Notes: generated by a model not told the origin, from the letters alone. A stretch of DNA of 64,000 nucleotides from Pseudodesulfovibrio tunisiensis (GCF_022809775.1 NZ_CP094380.1:2106001-2170000); one strand, 5' to 3'. Counted from the first letter of the stretch, positions 54,179-62,842 are shown. A program made the numbers and translations.

Positions 54179-54282
54179 CATGCCTGATTATCATTGCCTT
54201 TTTACACTCGATTCGATATACGTTTCTTCCAGCGCCGACTCCCGGCGCAACAGGGAAAACAATCAGGCCACGGAGAACGGTT

Positions 54283-55017
54283 TTGTCGGAATATCCCCAG
54301 ATTCTCGGCGTGTATTCGCTGCAACTGGACGCGGAAATCGGCACGGGCGGCACCCAGAAACGGCACGAAAACGTGACCTACTGGTATGCACGCCAGACAG
54401 CACCGGACACGTTCGAGGTCCAACCCCTGAATACCCACCATGTGCCTTCCGGCGTGCGCAGTACGCTTTCCGAAATCGACTTTCTCAAGCAATACACCCC
54501 GGAACCCAGCTATTACCGCATCCATACGGTCCCGGCTCTGGAATCCCTGGCTCGCAAGCTGCGCATGGGCGAGGAAGCCTTTGCCTCGGGGAATCTGGAC
54601 GAGGCCGAACGCCAGTTTCTCAAGGCCCTGATGATCGACGACAAAAGCGTCGAAGCCAACTACGGTCTCGGCGAGGTCTATTCCGAACAGAAGGACTTCC
54701 GCAAGCTCGCCACAGTGCTGAACACCCTGCTCGGCCTTGACGAGGCGTTCTCCTACGTGCACCGCCAGCGATTCAACAAGTTCGGCATCAGCCTGCGCAA
54801 GAACGGGCACTACGACGAGTCGATCCGCTACTACAAGAAATCCCTCGAAATAAACGAGTCCGACGAGAACGTCTATTTCAACCTTGCCCGGGTCTATTTC
54901 GACAAGGGCTTGAGCGACAACTGCATTACCACATTGGAAAAAGCCCTGCACATCAATCCCGGCTTCGTGGAAGCGCAGAAATTCCTCAAGTACTGCCGCG
55001 CCCATTCCGCAGCCTGA
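54283..55017 (+). CDS. TPR-repeat protein, paralogue of the one at 18.9 kb
   Basis: The 244-residue protein shares its N-terminal domain (YPQILGVYSLQLDAEIGTGG, DTFEVQPLNTHHVPSG) and TPRs (ANYGLGEVYSEQKDF, FNKFGISLRKNGHYDESIRYYKKSLEINESDENVYFNLARVYFDK, in parts) with the protein at 18896-19921. It lacks that protein's long acidic C-terminus. The start is TTG 54283, with CGGAGAA six bases upstream; an earlier ATG at 54145 would overlap the TadF-like gene and add a sequence unlike the paralogue. Function unknown, likely a scaffold. Confidence 0.8.
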   Translation: MSEYPQILGVYSLQLDAEIGTGGTQKRHENVTYWYARQTAPDTFEVQPLNTHHVPSGVRSTLSEIDFLKQYTPEPSYYRIHTVPALESLARKLRMGEEAFASGNLDEAERQFLKALMIDDKSVEANYGLGEVYSEQKDFRKLATVLNTLLGLDEAFSYVHRQRFNKFGISLRKNGHYDESIRYYKKSLEINESDENVYFNLARVYFDKGLSDNCITTLEKALHINPGFVEAQKFLKYCRAHSAA

Positions 55018-55055
55018 CCTCGACGCTGGCATTGTCCCGGCCTGCCTGTGCCAGC

Positions 55056-55799
55056 TCAACTCCGGGACACGACCGCAGGCGCATTGCCGCGCAGCCCTTT
55101 CATCATGGCCTTCACTTCATCCTTCACCTTGAGAAACGCGTTCACCACGATGGGGTCGAACTGCGTCCCGGAGCAGTGCCGAATTTCCAGGCAGGCCGAC
55201 TCAAAGGATCGGGCGCCCCTGTAGGGCCTATCCTGAAGGATGGCGGAAAGGGAGTCCGCCACTGCGATGATGCGTGCGCCAAGGGGAATGCCGGCGGAAC
55301 GCAATCCGCCCGGATAGCCCTTGCCATCACACCGTTCATGATGGTGGCGCACCATGTCCACGATTCCGGTATCCTTAAAGAACGGCACGGGGTCGAGAAT
55401 CTCCGCGCCCATGTCCGGATGACGGCGCACCAGCTTCCATTCCGCGACGCTCAGAGGGCCCTGCTTGCCAAGCACCGCGTCCGGCACGCCGATCTTGCCG
55501 ATATCGTGCAGATGCCCGGCAACATGGATCAGGTCGGCAACGCCCGGGGAAAGCCCCATTGCCAGAGCTATGCGCTGCGCGATTTCCGCCACCTCCTCGG
55601 AATGCAGGCTGGTGTGCGGGTCCTTGGCGTCGATGGCAGCGCCAAGGGATTCCGCGAACTGGTGAATGACCGTTGCGGCGGCAGTCCTGGGTTCGACCAG
55701 CCCGTACACGGCACGGGTCATGTCGCGGCGAAGAGAGGAAGAGACATCTGTCCGGCCCGCCAGAACCGCAGGCCGGACAACAGGAGGCAATGTGGACAT
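55056..55799 (-). CDS. HD-GYP domain protein (probable cyclic-di-GMP phosphodiesterase)
   Basis: The 247-residue protein is mostly an HD-GYP domain (about 45-225): HSEEVAEIAQ, HLHDIGKIGVPDAVL with the metal HD, HPDMGAEIL, and HHHERCDGKGYPGG (GYP intact), ending ADSLSAILQDRPYR. Such enzymes hydrolyse cyclic di-GMP, which often controls pili and biofilm. Its place next to the Tad locus is suggestive. No receiver or membrane segment is present; a partner may supply the signal. Its start overlaps the stop of the upstream TPR-like gene (TGATG). Confidence 0.92.
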   Translation of the reverse strand: MSTLPPVVRPAVLAGRTDVSSSLRRDMTRAVYGLVEPRTAAATVIHQFAESLGAAIDAKDPHTSLHSEEVAEIAQRIALAMGLSPGVADLIHVAGHLHDIGKIGVPDAVLGKQGPLSVAEWKLVRRHPDMGAEILDPVPFFKDTGIVDMVRHHHERCDGKGYPGGLRSAGIPLGARIIAVADSLSAILQDRPYRGARSFESACLEIRHCSGTQFDPIVVNAFLKVKDEVKAMMKGLRGNAPAVVSRS

Positions 55800-56113
55800 C
55801 AGGCGGCTTCCGCCTTTCCGCCCAGGCGGTCCAGATTGGTGCGGATGACGCGATGCAGCACGCTGTCCGGCGCCTCGCGGCCCGTTGCCTTCAGCGCGAG
55901 AATGAAGCAGGCCCGTGCCTCGGAAGTCCGGCCGGAAAGCTGATGCACCAAGCCCATGTTGTTGCGTATTTTCGCCTCATGCAGCGGCAGTTTCATGGCC
56001 TGAGCCATGGAACGGGCCTGATCGAGCTGAAAAAGTGCGGTTTCCATCCTGCCCTCATGGCAGGCGCTCATACCTTCGCGATTCAACATGCCGAGAGTTC
56101 GAAGCTGTCCCAT
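55799..56113 (-). CDS. Small TPR-like protein coupled to the HD-GYP gene
   Basis: A 104-residue soluble protein, MGQLRTLGMLNREGMSACHE and KIRNNMGLVHQLSGRTSEARACFILALKA, showing two to three TPR helix pairs. Its stop overlaps the HD-GYP start (TGATG), so the two are translated together and probably form a complex. GGAGAAAGACA lies before ATG 56113; a longer upstream frame is low-complexity and rejected. Confidence 0.7.
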   Translation of the reverse strand: MGQLRTLGMLNREGMSACHEGRMETALFQLDQARSMAQAMKLPLHEAKIRNNMGLVHQLSGRTSEARACFILALKATGREAPDSVLHRVIRTNLDRLGGKAEAA

Positions 56114-56440
56114 TGTCTTTCTCCATTGTTGCAAATGTCCTGCTTTGCCAATGCAAAGCAGGTGGAATACATCGCTCCGAAGACAGGCCTCGGCACAGGG
56201 CAACGCCGCCCCTTGAAACAGGCAAATGGAATTGTTCCGCTTTCCGCATGGCCTCTGTTGTAATGAAATTGAAATTCATTTTCAAGTTATTTCTTTCATG
56301 AAAGACAGCAAATCGATACTTTTCCTTCAACCAACCGGAATTGCAGGCGATACTTTGAAATGAAAAAAAGCTGTCCGCCGCATATGGAAAAAAAATGAAG
56401 GAATGTATATGCTTTTCCAAACACAAAAAGAGGAATCAGC
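56114..56440. promoter_or_regulatory. Divergent intergenic region with a Fur-like box
   Basis: This 327-base gap separates the HD-GYP unit from the solute-binding protein gene. It becomes AT-rich on the right. TTGAAATTCATTTTCAA at 56269-56285 is a partial palindrome of the TGAAAAT-N-ATTTTCA type. GCTTTGCCAATGCAAAGC near 56142 is a small hairpin. No gene is seen. Confidence 0.4.
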
Positions 56441-57202
56441 GTGGCGCAATTTCTCGGGTGGATGACGGCGCTCTGGCTCGTCCTGACAGGATCGGCTCTG
56501 GCGGACGACATCCTGCGCATCGCAGTGGAAGATCATTACCCGCCGTTCAGCTATGCCGACTCGCTGGATCGGCCTGCGGGCTTCAACGTGGACGTGGGCC
56601 GGGAACTGGCCCGGGTTCTGGGCATGACTGCCAGAATCACGGCAAAAGCCTGGGACGACCTGCTGCCCGGCCTCGGGCGGGACGAGTACGACATCATCGT
56701 GGCCTGCATGGCCAGCACACCGGAGCGGGAGGCTGTCGCAGACTTCACGGACTGCTATTTCCGATCCATCACCGGATTCGTGGGCCGCGTCAGTCTGGGC
56801 CACGACATCTCTCCCGAAGCGCTTGCCGGACTGGTGCTCTGTTCCCAGCAGGGCACGGCGCAACTGGCCTATCTTGAAAAGAACTACGGCAAGGTCTGCA
56901 CGATTCGGGCAACCCCGACCATGAATCAGGGATTCGACGATCTGCTGGCCGGAAGAACGGATCTGGTACTGACCCCACTCCTCGCCGCCTTCGAGTTCCT
57001 CAACAACCAGAAGACGGACGCGTTCGACATGGTCGGCCCGGCCCTGTCCAAATCCCAGTTCGCCCACGCCCCCGCCTGCATTGCCGTGCGCAAGGGCGAG
57101 ACCGAACTGGTGGAAAAACTCAATCAGGCCATACGCCAAATCCGGGTCGACGGTTCCTTCGCCGCCATCTGTCTCAAATATTTTCCGTTCCGTCTCTACT
57201 GA
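56441..57202 (+). CDS. Stand-alone periplasmic solute-binding protein (family 3)
   Basis: The 253-residue protein has a signal peptide (FLGWMTALWLVLTGSALADD) and the SBP_bac_3 fold: LRIAVEDHYPPFSYAD, GFNVDVGRELARVLG, YDIIVACMASTPEREAVADF and TPLLAAFEFLNNQKTD. Two or three cysteines may form disulfides. No permease or ATPase gene is beside it, so it may feed a sensor or a distant transporter. The start is GTG, five bases behind AGAGGA. It resembles amino-acid receptors but the arginine/carboxylate-binding residues cannot be assigned by eye. Confidence 0.88.
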   Translation: MAQFLGWMTALWLVLTGSALADDILRIAVEDHYPPFSYADSLDRPAGFNVDVGRELARVLGMTARITAKAWDDLLPGLGRDEYDIIVACMASTPEREAVADFTDCYFRSITGFVGRVSLGHDISPEALAGLVLCSQQGTAQLAYLEKNYGKVCTIRATPTMNQGFDDLLAGRTDLVLTPLLAAFEFLNNQKTDAFDMVGPALSKSQFAHAPACIAVRKGETELVEKLNQAIRQIRVDGSFAAICLKYFPFRLY

Positions 57203-57228
57203 TTCCCCTTCTCTCCTTTAAAAGGAAA

Positions 57229-57257
57229 CGGCGGAAGGCCCCCTCTTCCTTCCGCCG
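57229..57257. other. Hairpin between convergent genes
   Basis: CGGCGGAAGG and CCTTCCGCCG form a perfect 10-bp stem around CCCCCTCTT. It lies between the solute-binding protein and the convergent NifX gene and may terminate transcription from either side, though T-runs are lacking. Confidence 0.6.
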
Positions 57258-57281
57258 CACTGTCAATCCGTTTGCAAAAAA

Positions 57282-57851
57282 CTATCTGCCACGGCCTCCG
57301 CCGCCCATGCCACGGCCTCCGCCGCCCATGCCACGGCCTCCGCCGCCCATGCCGCGACCGCCGCCGCCCATGCCACGGCCGCCGCCGCCCATGCCGCGAC
57401 CTCCGCCGCCCATGCCACGGCCTCCGCCGCCCATGCCGCGACCACCGCCGCCCATGCCTTGGCCCATGCCCTGACCAGCGCCGAAGCCCTGCCCCGCATT
57501 CGCAGGAGTCGCGTTCGATCCAGCCGAAGCAGGAGCATTGCCGAGATATTCGTCAATGGCCTCCCGGACTGTGGCGGCCTGCGTCTGATAAATGGCGATC
57601 CCGGCCTGCTCAAGCGCATTCTGCGCCTTGGGCCCGACCTGACCGGAAATGACGACATTGGCACCATTGTCGGCGGCGAGCTGGGCAGTCTGGATGCCCG
57701 CGCCCTGCGCCAGACTCATGTTGCCGGAATTGTCCACGTAGACATGCTGGCCGGTTTCGGTGTCGAACACCACCAGACCGGAGCATCTGCCGAATCTGGG
57801 ATCAACGGGATCGGCCGGTCCCGTGCCCTGAACGCTTACAGCGATCTTCAT
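57282..57851 (-). CDS. NifX-type iron-molybdenum cofactor-binding-like protein with Gly-Met-Gly repeat tail
   Basis: The 189-residue protein has a NifX/NifB-type domain (about 1-105: MKIAVSVQGTGPADPVDPRF, then GRCSGLVVFDTET, and QLAADNGANVVISGQVGPKA) and a tail of eight 7-residue repeats GMGGGGR (about 133-188). The domain occurs in many anaerobes as a small metal-cluster-binding protein. The tail adds a flexible, cationic, methionine-containing stretch that could bind metals or nucleic acid. A Fur-like box lies upstream. GGTTGATTCG precedes the ATG without a clear site. Confidence 0.88.
   Translation of the reverse strand: MKIAVSVQGTGPADPVDPRFGRCSGLVVFDTETGQHVYVDNSGNMSLAQGAGIQTAQLAADNGANVVISGQVGPKAQNALEQAGIAIYQTQAATVREAIDEYLGNAPASAGSNATPANAGQGFGAGQGMGQGMGGGGRGMGGGGRGMGGGGRGMGGGGRGMGGGGRGMGGGGRGMGGGGRGMGGGGRGR
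57291..57458 (-). repeat. Eight tandem 21-bp units encoding GMGGGGR
   Basis: Each unit reads (plus strand) like ACGGCCTCCGCCGCCCATGCC with synonymous third-base changes. All eight keep the frame. Such an array can change copy number by slippage. Confidence 0.95.
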
Positions 57852-57933
57852 CGAATCAACCTCTTCAAAGTTACAGGTTACACCTGTCCCCTAGCACCGG
57901 CCATGCCAGCACGTAACCGCTTGAAATCCTGTC

Positions 57934-57950
57934 TTGCAAATCATTTTCAA
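57934..57950. promoter_or_regulatory. Fur-like box upstream of the NifX gene
   Basis: TTGCAAATCATTTTCAA is a 17-base inverted repeat with one mismatched pair, close to the 7-1-7 Fur pattern TGAAAAT-N-ATTTTCA. It lies 83 bases before the NifX start on the minus strand. Regulation by iron is inferred. Confidence 0.42.
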
Positions 57951-58314
57951 GGCGCAGGATGCTTTTTTTCCATGAAAAACAGGGCGCATTCTGCGTCCTT
58001 TTTCTGATTTTCATCCAAGATCGCAACATGAATCAACGCGATTTCGGTCTGTTAGCCTCTGGCATACCCCATGCTACACTTTGCGAATCCGCCTCCACAA
58101 GCGAATCGGCTCAGCCTGCGGCGATCGTGTCGCCGCAATCAACCGTGCAGGGCTGTTGCGCAATCTTCTTGCGCGGCAGCCTCTGCATGAGCCGCAGGAG
58201 GAATCTCCATGCCCGACGGGCAGCGGCCCGACGGGCAGCGGCCCGACGGCATGACCTGTCGCGTGACCGCCCGGCCCAAGCCGGTTCTGTTCAACCTGCC
58301 AAGGAGAGAGACAC
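57951..58314 (+). other. Leader of the CGGC gene with a possible short leader ORF
   Basis: The gap before the CGGC gene holds the hairpin TTGCGCA/TGCGCGG near 58157 and a good GCAGGAGGAA site before ATG 58209. That ATG opens a frame starting MPDGQRPDGQRPDGMTCRV, with a repeated CCCGACGGGCAGCGG. The frame then runs into the CGGC gene in another phase, so it is either a leader peptide or chance. I see no other gene. Confidence 0.35.
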
Positions 58315-58677
58315 ATGGAAAAGATTCTGATCGTGGGGTGCAAGAACACCATGGACGACGTCTGTATCGGGTGCTCCCGCTGCATGGTGGCCTTCAACCG
58401 TCGCGAAGGCGCCTTCGAACGCTACGGCGAGGATGCGGAACTGCTGGGCCTGCTCAACTGCGGCGGCTGCCCCGGGGCGAGCATCGTCCCCCGGCTGATT
58501 CAGGTGAAGCTCTGGAACATGCCTCTGGGCGAAATGCCCACCAAGGTGCACATTGCTCCGTGCATCGCCGACCACTGTCCCCATGCCGACGATCTGGTCA
58601 CCAAGATTCAGGTCAAATCCGGCTGCGAAGTGGTCATGGGTTGCCATGCCTATGTCCCGGAAAAAATCTACGTATAG
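58315..58677 (+). CDS. CGGC domain protein
   Basis: The 120-residue protein has the pattern of CGGC-domain proteins of anaerobes: KILIVGCKNTMDDVCIGCSR CM, LNCGGCPGASIVPRL (the CGGC motif at about residues 49-52), VHIAPCIADHCPH and CEVVMGCHAYVPE. The many cysteines and histidines suggest a metal or cluster site. The family is uncharacterised; it often accompanies NifX and MRP genes. AAGGAGAGAG precedes the ATG. A bidirectional terminator follows. Confidence 0.88.
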   Translation: MEKILIVGCKNTMDDVCIGCSRCMVAFNRREGAFERYGEDAELLGLLNCGGCPGASIVPRLIQVKLWNMPLGEMPTKVHIAPCIADHCPHADDLVTKIQVKSGCEVVMGCHAYVPEKIYV

Positions 58678-58700
58678 CTCCGTACAGCATGAAGACAAAA

Positions 58701-58732
58701 AAAAGCGGGCCGAAAAAAACGGCCCGCTTTTT
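58701..58732. terminator. Terminator after the CGGC gene
   Basis: AAAAGCGGGCCG pairs with CGGCCCGCTTTT around AAAAAAA, followed by T. It can work in both directions. Confidence 0.93.
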
Positions 58733-58871
58733 GATTCTGCCCGCCACACAATGCGTTCGGGAACCGGAGGCAAACCATTGACCGAGCCGAACGATTGGAG
58801 TACGCCGATTTCGGCTGCAGGCGACACCGACCTCTCGGGCCGCCGTTCATTCTCAACCCAACGGCACCATC

Positions 58872-59258
58872 ATGTCTGTGAAATATCAACTGGATATCGA
58901 AGAGAAATTTCTGCGCATCGCCATGCGCGGCACACATTCCTGCCTTGAGGAAATGGTGAAATCCGCCAGATACATTCTGGACATGGCTCTGACACACCAG
59001 CAAAACAGGATTCTTCTGGATCGTACCCAGCTCGAAGACACCAACGACTATTACGACAAGTTTCTGGTGGCCGAACGTCTGGACAAGGCCCATGTGCAGC
59101 GCCACGGGATCAAGATCGGCAGCCTGATCCATTGCAAGAACCAGAGCAAGGAACGCACGCTGGAAACCCTGGCCCGAAACCGGGCCATCTCCTACCGCAC
59201 ATTCCTCACGGAACAGGAAGCGCTTGGCTGGCTGCTCGGCACGCCGGAACCGGCCTAG
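58872..59258 (+). CDS. STAS/SpoIIAA-like protein
   Basis: The 128-residue soluble protein has an alternating beta-alpha pattern like the SpoIIAA-like/STAS family: YQLDIEEKFLRIAMRGTHSC, EMVKSARYILDMALTHQQNRILLD and LGWLLGTPEP. Such proteins act as small regulators of unknown partners. It stands alone between two non-related genes and has no strong ribosome-binding site (ACGGCACCATC). I am fairly sure that it is a real gene from codon use, less so about its family. Confidence 0.72.
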   Translation: MSVKYQLDIEEKFLRIAMRGTHSCLEEMVKSARYILDMALTHQQNRILLDRTQLEDTNDYYDKFLVAERLDKAHVQRHGIKIGSLIHCKNQSKERTLETLARNRAISYRTFLTEQEALGWLLGTPEPA

Positions 59259-59318
59259 CGCCATCGGAAAAGCGTTCCCGCACAAGGGGGAACGGCGCAA
59301 CAGATTGCGCTCGGGCTG

Positions 59319-61112
59319 CTAGCCCAGCCGCGACAATCCGGCTTCCAGCTCCTTCATGAGCGCGCCGCACATCTGCTTCAGGAATCCGAAATAGTACAGT
59401 GCGCCAGCCACCTGATCCGCAGCCATGGCCCCTTCGAAGAATCGCTTGTGGAAGACGAGGTTCCTGAACTCGCCGAAACGCTGAAGCATGAACGAGGTGT
59501 TGTCCCCGTCGTATATCCGGATCAGTTCCCGGGCAGGCTCCAGCCCCTTTTCACCCCCGGCTTCCAGAATCGCCAGCATCTTCACGCTCATGTCCTGCAC
59601 GCCGCGCCACTTGCGATGCTCCCGCCGAAGATGCGAGGCGATACGTTCCCGCGAATGCTCGGGCACATGCGGCGAGACACGGGAAAGCTGTTCCCGGAGA
59701 CTCGGATCGGCTTCCAGCCGGGGAGCCGAATCCATGACGACTCCCGAGCCGTGAATCAGACTTGCCTGCGAAGTATTGATCACTTCCACATTCGACATGC
59801 GGATGCGATCCCGAAACCAGACGGCCGAATCATAGAAATTCAGTGAAGTGAACACGGTCTCGCCATCGGCGGCACGGGCCGGATACAGCTGAGGGAATTT
59901 GTCGATCAGCTCCCGGGGTTGCGAGCTGGCATTGCCGTACTGGCTCCTTGCCGAATAGCTCAACCTGTAGGGATCGGGAGAGGACAATTGCGCGCCAACG
60001 AGCACGGCTCTGGTGCATCCCAGATATTCGGCCAAGGAAAAGGCCGTGGTGATCACCGACCCGTGCAGCAGCAGGGAATCTCTGGGCGGAAGGAAATCCG
60101 TGCCGTCGGTCCCGAAGAAATAGATTTCCGGAAACACCTCGTCCCCAGTGGAACTCAGGGCGTGCGCCACCAGACGGGTACGGCGAAGCGGCTTCAGCCC
60201 GGCAAACGCCCGGCCGGAATCCAGCGAGGTATCATTGATGATCACGAAATCCGGTTCCAGCCCCGTGGAAAGAAACGGCTTGAGCGCATTGTTCACCACA
60301 ATGGTCACGGCCCTGTCCGCGTTTTCCGCAACCCAGTCCAGCCGCTGATCCAGCTCCGGCCCTGCCGCCACGAGCATGGCCGTGGCCCCGGACGTGGCCT
60401 CCCTGAGGTCGTTCAGGGTCCCGGCACGGGTCTGCGCCACCACGTTTCTGTAGAAATGCAGCACACGGTCGTAGATGGCGTGCATGGCCAGGGGCCTATG
60501 CGGTCTGCCGCGCATAAACTCCTGCCCCTGAGCCGGATATATCCGATTGCGGTAATAGAACAGTTCCATGAGATGAATCAGGCGGTCCGCCTGGCCTGGC
60601 AGTGCCTCCTCAAACCCGTTCTGCACGAAAAAGACGGGAAATCCGGAATTGGCCAAAGCGGAAGGAAGAATCCAGAGCAGCGGTTGCGGCAGGGCGTCCA
60701 TGTTCCCGCTAAAAAAGAATACCCCCTTGTTCATGAACTCGCGGGTATCGCGCAAGGCGAGCCATTGGGCAAGATGCGCCTCGTCCGGCTCGAAAACCAG
60801 CTTGATGGTGCCGGGCATGGCCAGTGCTTTTTCCAGCTCCGGGGAATCTCCGGCTCCGAAAAAAACGAGGAAACGGGTTTCGCGAACCGCGCTTTCCAAC
60901 GTGGAGTCCGGAGGCAGGGTCCGGTACACGGGCAATTGCCGCATCTCCGGGGTGAACGGCGATTCCAGTTTCGGATTGCAGAATCGCCACAACGGTTTGT
61001 GACCGGAAAAGACATGTTCCGCGCCAAACGGCCTGCCATGTTGCGACGGCACGCTTTCCGGGCTCTGCGTGAGCAGCCCCAGCTCCTTGAGCACCCTGAT
61101 TTCCTTGGACAT
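59319..61112 (-). CDS. DUF115 / MptE-like (Maf-type) motility-associated glycosyltransferase family protein
   Basis: The 597-residue protein has the DUF115 (MptE-like) core (about 240-430): GATAMLVAAGPELDQRLDWV, TIVVNNALKPFLSTGLEPDF, VVIINDTS-type and HALSSTGDEVFPEIYFFGTDGT, SLAEYLGCTRAVLVGAQLS. The flanking N- and C-terminal helical regions match Maf proteins that glycosylate flagellin with nonulosonic acid sugars in polar flagellates. No flagellar genes are in the window, so the substrate is open. It may also act on the nearby pilin, but that is speculation. Confidence 0.85.
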   Translation of the reverse strand: MSKEIRVLKELGLLTQSPESVPSQHGRPFGAEHVFSGHKPLWRFCNPKLESPFTPEMRQLPVYRTLPPDSTLESAVRETRFLVFFGAGDSPELEKALAMPGTIKLVFEPDEAHLAQWLALRDTREFMNKGVFFFSGNMDALPQPLLWILPSALANSGFPVFFVQNGFEEALPGQADRLIHLMELFYYRNRIYPAQGQEFMRGRPHRPLAMHAIYDRVLHFYRNVVAQTRAGTLNDLREATSGATAMLVAAGPELDQRLDWVAENADRAVTIVVNNALKPFLSTGLEPDFVIINDTSLDSGRAFAGLKPLRRTRLVAHALSSTGDEVFPEIYFFGTDGTDFLPPRDSLLLHGSVITTAFSLAEYLGCTRAVLVGAQLSSPDPYRLSYSARSQYGNASSQPRELIDKFPQLYPARAADGETVFTSLNFYDSAVWFRDRIRMSNVEVINTSQASLIHGSGVVMDSAPRLEADPSLREQLSRVSPHVPEHSRERIASHLRREHRKWRGVQDMSVKMLAILEAGGEKGLEPARELIRIYDGDNTSFMLQRFGEFRNLVFHKRFFEGAMAADQVAGALYYFGFLKQMCGALMKELEAGLSRLG

Positions 61113-61165
61113 GGTGCTAGAAGTAGACGCTCGGGCAAGGCCGTGTCAACCGCTATCCCCGAGGA

Positions 61166-62113
61166 TCACGCCTGAGCAGGCATCCAGTCCGGGAAATTCC
61201 CGTTCTCCAGCCGTACCCACGTCAGCTCATGCTTGTTGCAGGAAAGGTGCAGCAGCCGGGAATCCGGGATAGCCTTGAACCGGGCCAGCAAATCTGGATC
61301 AGGCTTGCCCTGCAGTTTCACGGTGCACAGAAAATTGCGGCATTCGCCAATTTCGATCCAGCGGGTGACCAGCGTGTACAGCCGTTCCGGATAGCATGCC
61401 ATGTCGCTGAACAGCCAATCGATGCGTCCCATGTGGCGCGGATCCGGGGCAAAGCCGCTGCCCTGGCAATACTGGACGTTGGGGTGCCGATCAATGGCCG
61501 GATCGAGCGGAGCCTTGTCGATGCTGAACACGCGTGCGCCCAGTTCGCCCACGACCCAGGACCACCCGCCCGGGCAACTGCCCAGATCAAGGCAGAGTTC
61601 GCCCGGCTGCGGCCGAACGCCAAGCAGGGTGAACGCTTCCCACAACTTGAGATAGGCGCGGTTGGGCGGATTCTCCCTGTCTTCCTGAAAATGGACCTCG
61701 CCATTCGGAAACGGGCTGGAGCATTCCGGGGACGCCAGAATCTTGCCCGGTTCCCACAGGGTCCATGCACCGGGCGATGCTTCCGGAGTTGCCGCACCAA
61801 AGGGAATGCGACGGTTGCGGAATCTGGGCAGCCTGTCGCGGATCAGCTCGGCTTCACGATGGTTGCCCACGGAATGCAGAAACCAGTGCTGCCGCATGGC
61901 CAGAAGCTGACGCACGCCGTCATCAATGGACGAAAGAGACAGAAAGCGGGGATTCAACCAGATGTTCTGGGCCCACGCCGGATGCTCGGGAGCGCCCGGC
62001 TTGATCACCAGCCTGTCGCGCACGGTCAGCCCGGCGCGCTTGCCGCCAAGTTCGTGGACCAACTCGTCCGTGAACCCGCGCGGCGCGAGATATGCAGTTA
62101 TTCTTTTCGACAC
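61166..62113 (-). CDS. RlmM-like SAM-dependent RNA methyltransferase
   Basis: The 315-residue protein has a THUMP-like N-terminus and an FtsJ-type methyltransferase domain (about 165-300): LCLDLGSCPGGWSWVVGELG (SAM site), FSIDKAPL, RIDWLFSDMACYPERL (catalytic Asp), CRNFLCTVKLQG (Lys) and NKHELTWVR (Glu). The K-D-K-E pattern is that of 2'-O-methyltransferases such as RlmM (23S C2498). It lies near the rRNA operon, but proximity is not evidence of target. Divergent length and low similarity make the exact name uncertain. Confidence 0.83.
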   Translation of the reverse strand: MSKRITAYLAPRGFTDELVHELGGKRAGLTVRDRLVIKPGAPEHPAWAQNIWLNPRFLSLSSIDDGVRQLLAMRQHWFLHSVGNHREAELIRDRLPRFRNRRIPFGAATPEASPGAWTLWEPGKILASPECSSPFPNGEVHFQEDRENPPNRAYLKLWEAFTLLGVRPQPGELCLDLGSCPGGWSWVVGELGARVFSIDKAPLDPAIDRHPNVQYCQGSGFAPDPRHMGRIDWLFSDMACYPERLYTLVTRWIEIGECRNFLCTVKLQGKPDPDLLARFKAIPDSRLLHLSCNKHELTWVRLENGNFPDWMPAQA

Positions 62114-62842
62114 GGCGGGAGTTCAAGCAGGGGCAAGGGGTTTTGTAAAGGATTATTTCGGATCGGAGCAAACGGCACAGGCATTGAAAACCGTTTTGGC
62201 AAAAAGATCACGCAATCAACACGAACTCTCCACCTGCCCCTCTCCCCTCAAGCGAGGAAAGAACAAGTAGGCAAGCAACGCCGATTCATGACGCGACCAT
62301 TGGAAGAGCATCATTCCGCTGCCAAGGCGTCCTGGCCCCTCGGCAGTCTCTCCCCCATCCTTCCGCCATTCCAGCCCCCCCTCAGCGTTCAGAAGGCACG
62401 GCAAGGTCGGGCATGTCGGGCGCGTCCCAACGGCCAACAATTGCCCCTGCCGTGGAAGAGCCGGGACAGGCCTGGCACGTCGGAAGGCGATGACGACACA
62501 GCAAACGGTCCTGTCTCCATAAACGCGAGCCGTGCGCTTCGGATTGGGCAAAAGGCGATGCGGCTGAGGCGGCCATGGTTCTTCCCCAGATTTTCCGCGT
62601 TCCTGTAACGCTCCCAATTGAGTGCCTTCCGTTCAGGATTCCCGGCAAGCTCGCATGGAGGCACAGCATAAGCATGACGGATGGCCGGAGACCGTCACCT
62701 TGCCCGGCACGCCGCCGAGAACGCAGGAAGAGCGCATGCTCCCCAAGGTTCACGCCTCGGCCGCTCCTGCCGGGTGACAGCTCGTGCGTCAGGGGAGACG
62801 GGGCGCTCGATTCCATGCTGCTTGCCGTTGCCCCCCAAACGC
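62114..62842. other. Gene-free region before the rRNA operon end
   Basis: About 730 bases between the methyltransferase gene start and the rRNA terminator. Several open frames exist on both strands, but none has a ribosome-binding site, neighbour-like codon use or a known motif. A CCCCTCTCCCCTCAAGCGAG-like segment near 62239 is low in complexity. I see no transposase, tRNA or promoter. Confidence 0.5.

Noticed and set aside
54176..54230. TTGACA plus GATTATCATT as promoter/Fur site before the TPR gene
   Set aside because: The -10 spacing does not fit and only half of a Fur pattern is present.
57291..57458. CRISPR array in the regular 21-bp repeats
   Set aside because: The units are contiguous, have no spacers and encode an in-frame peptide repeat.
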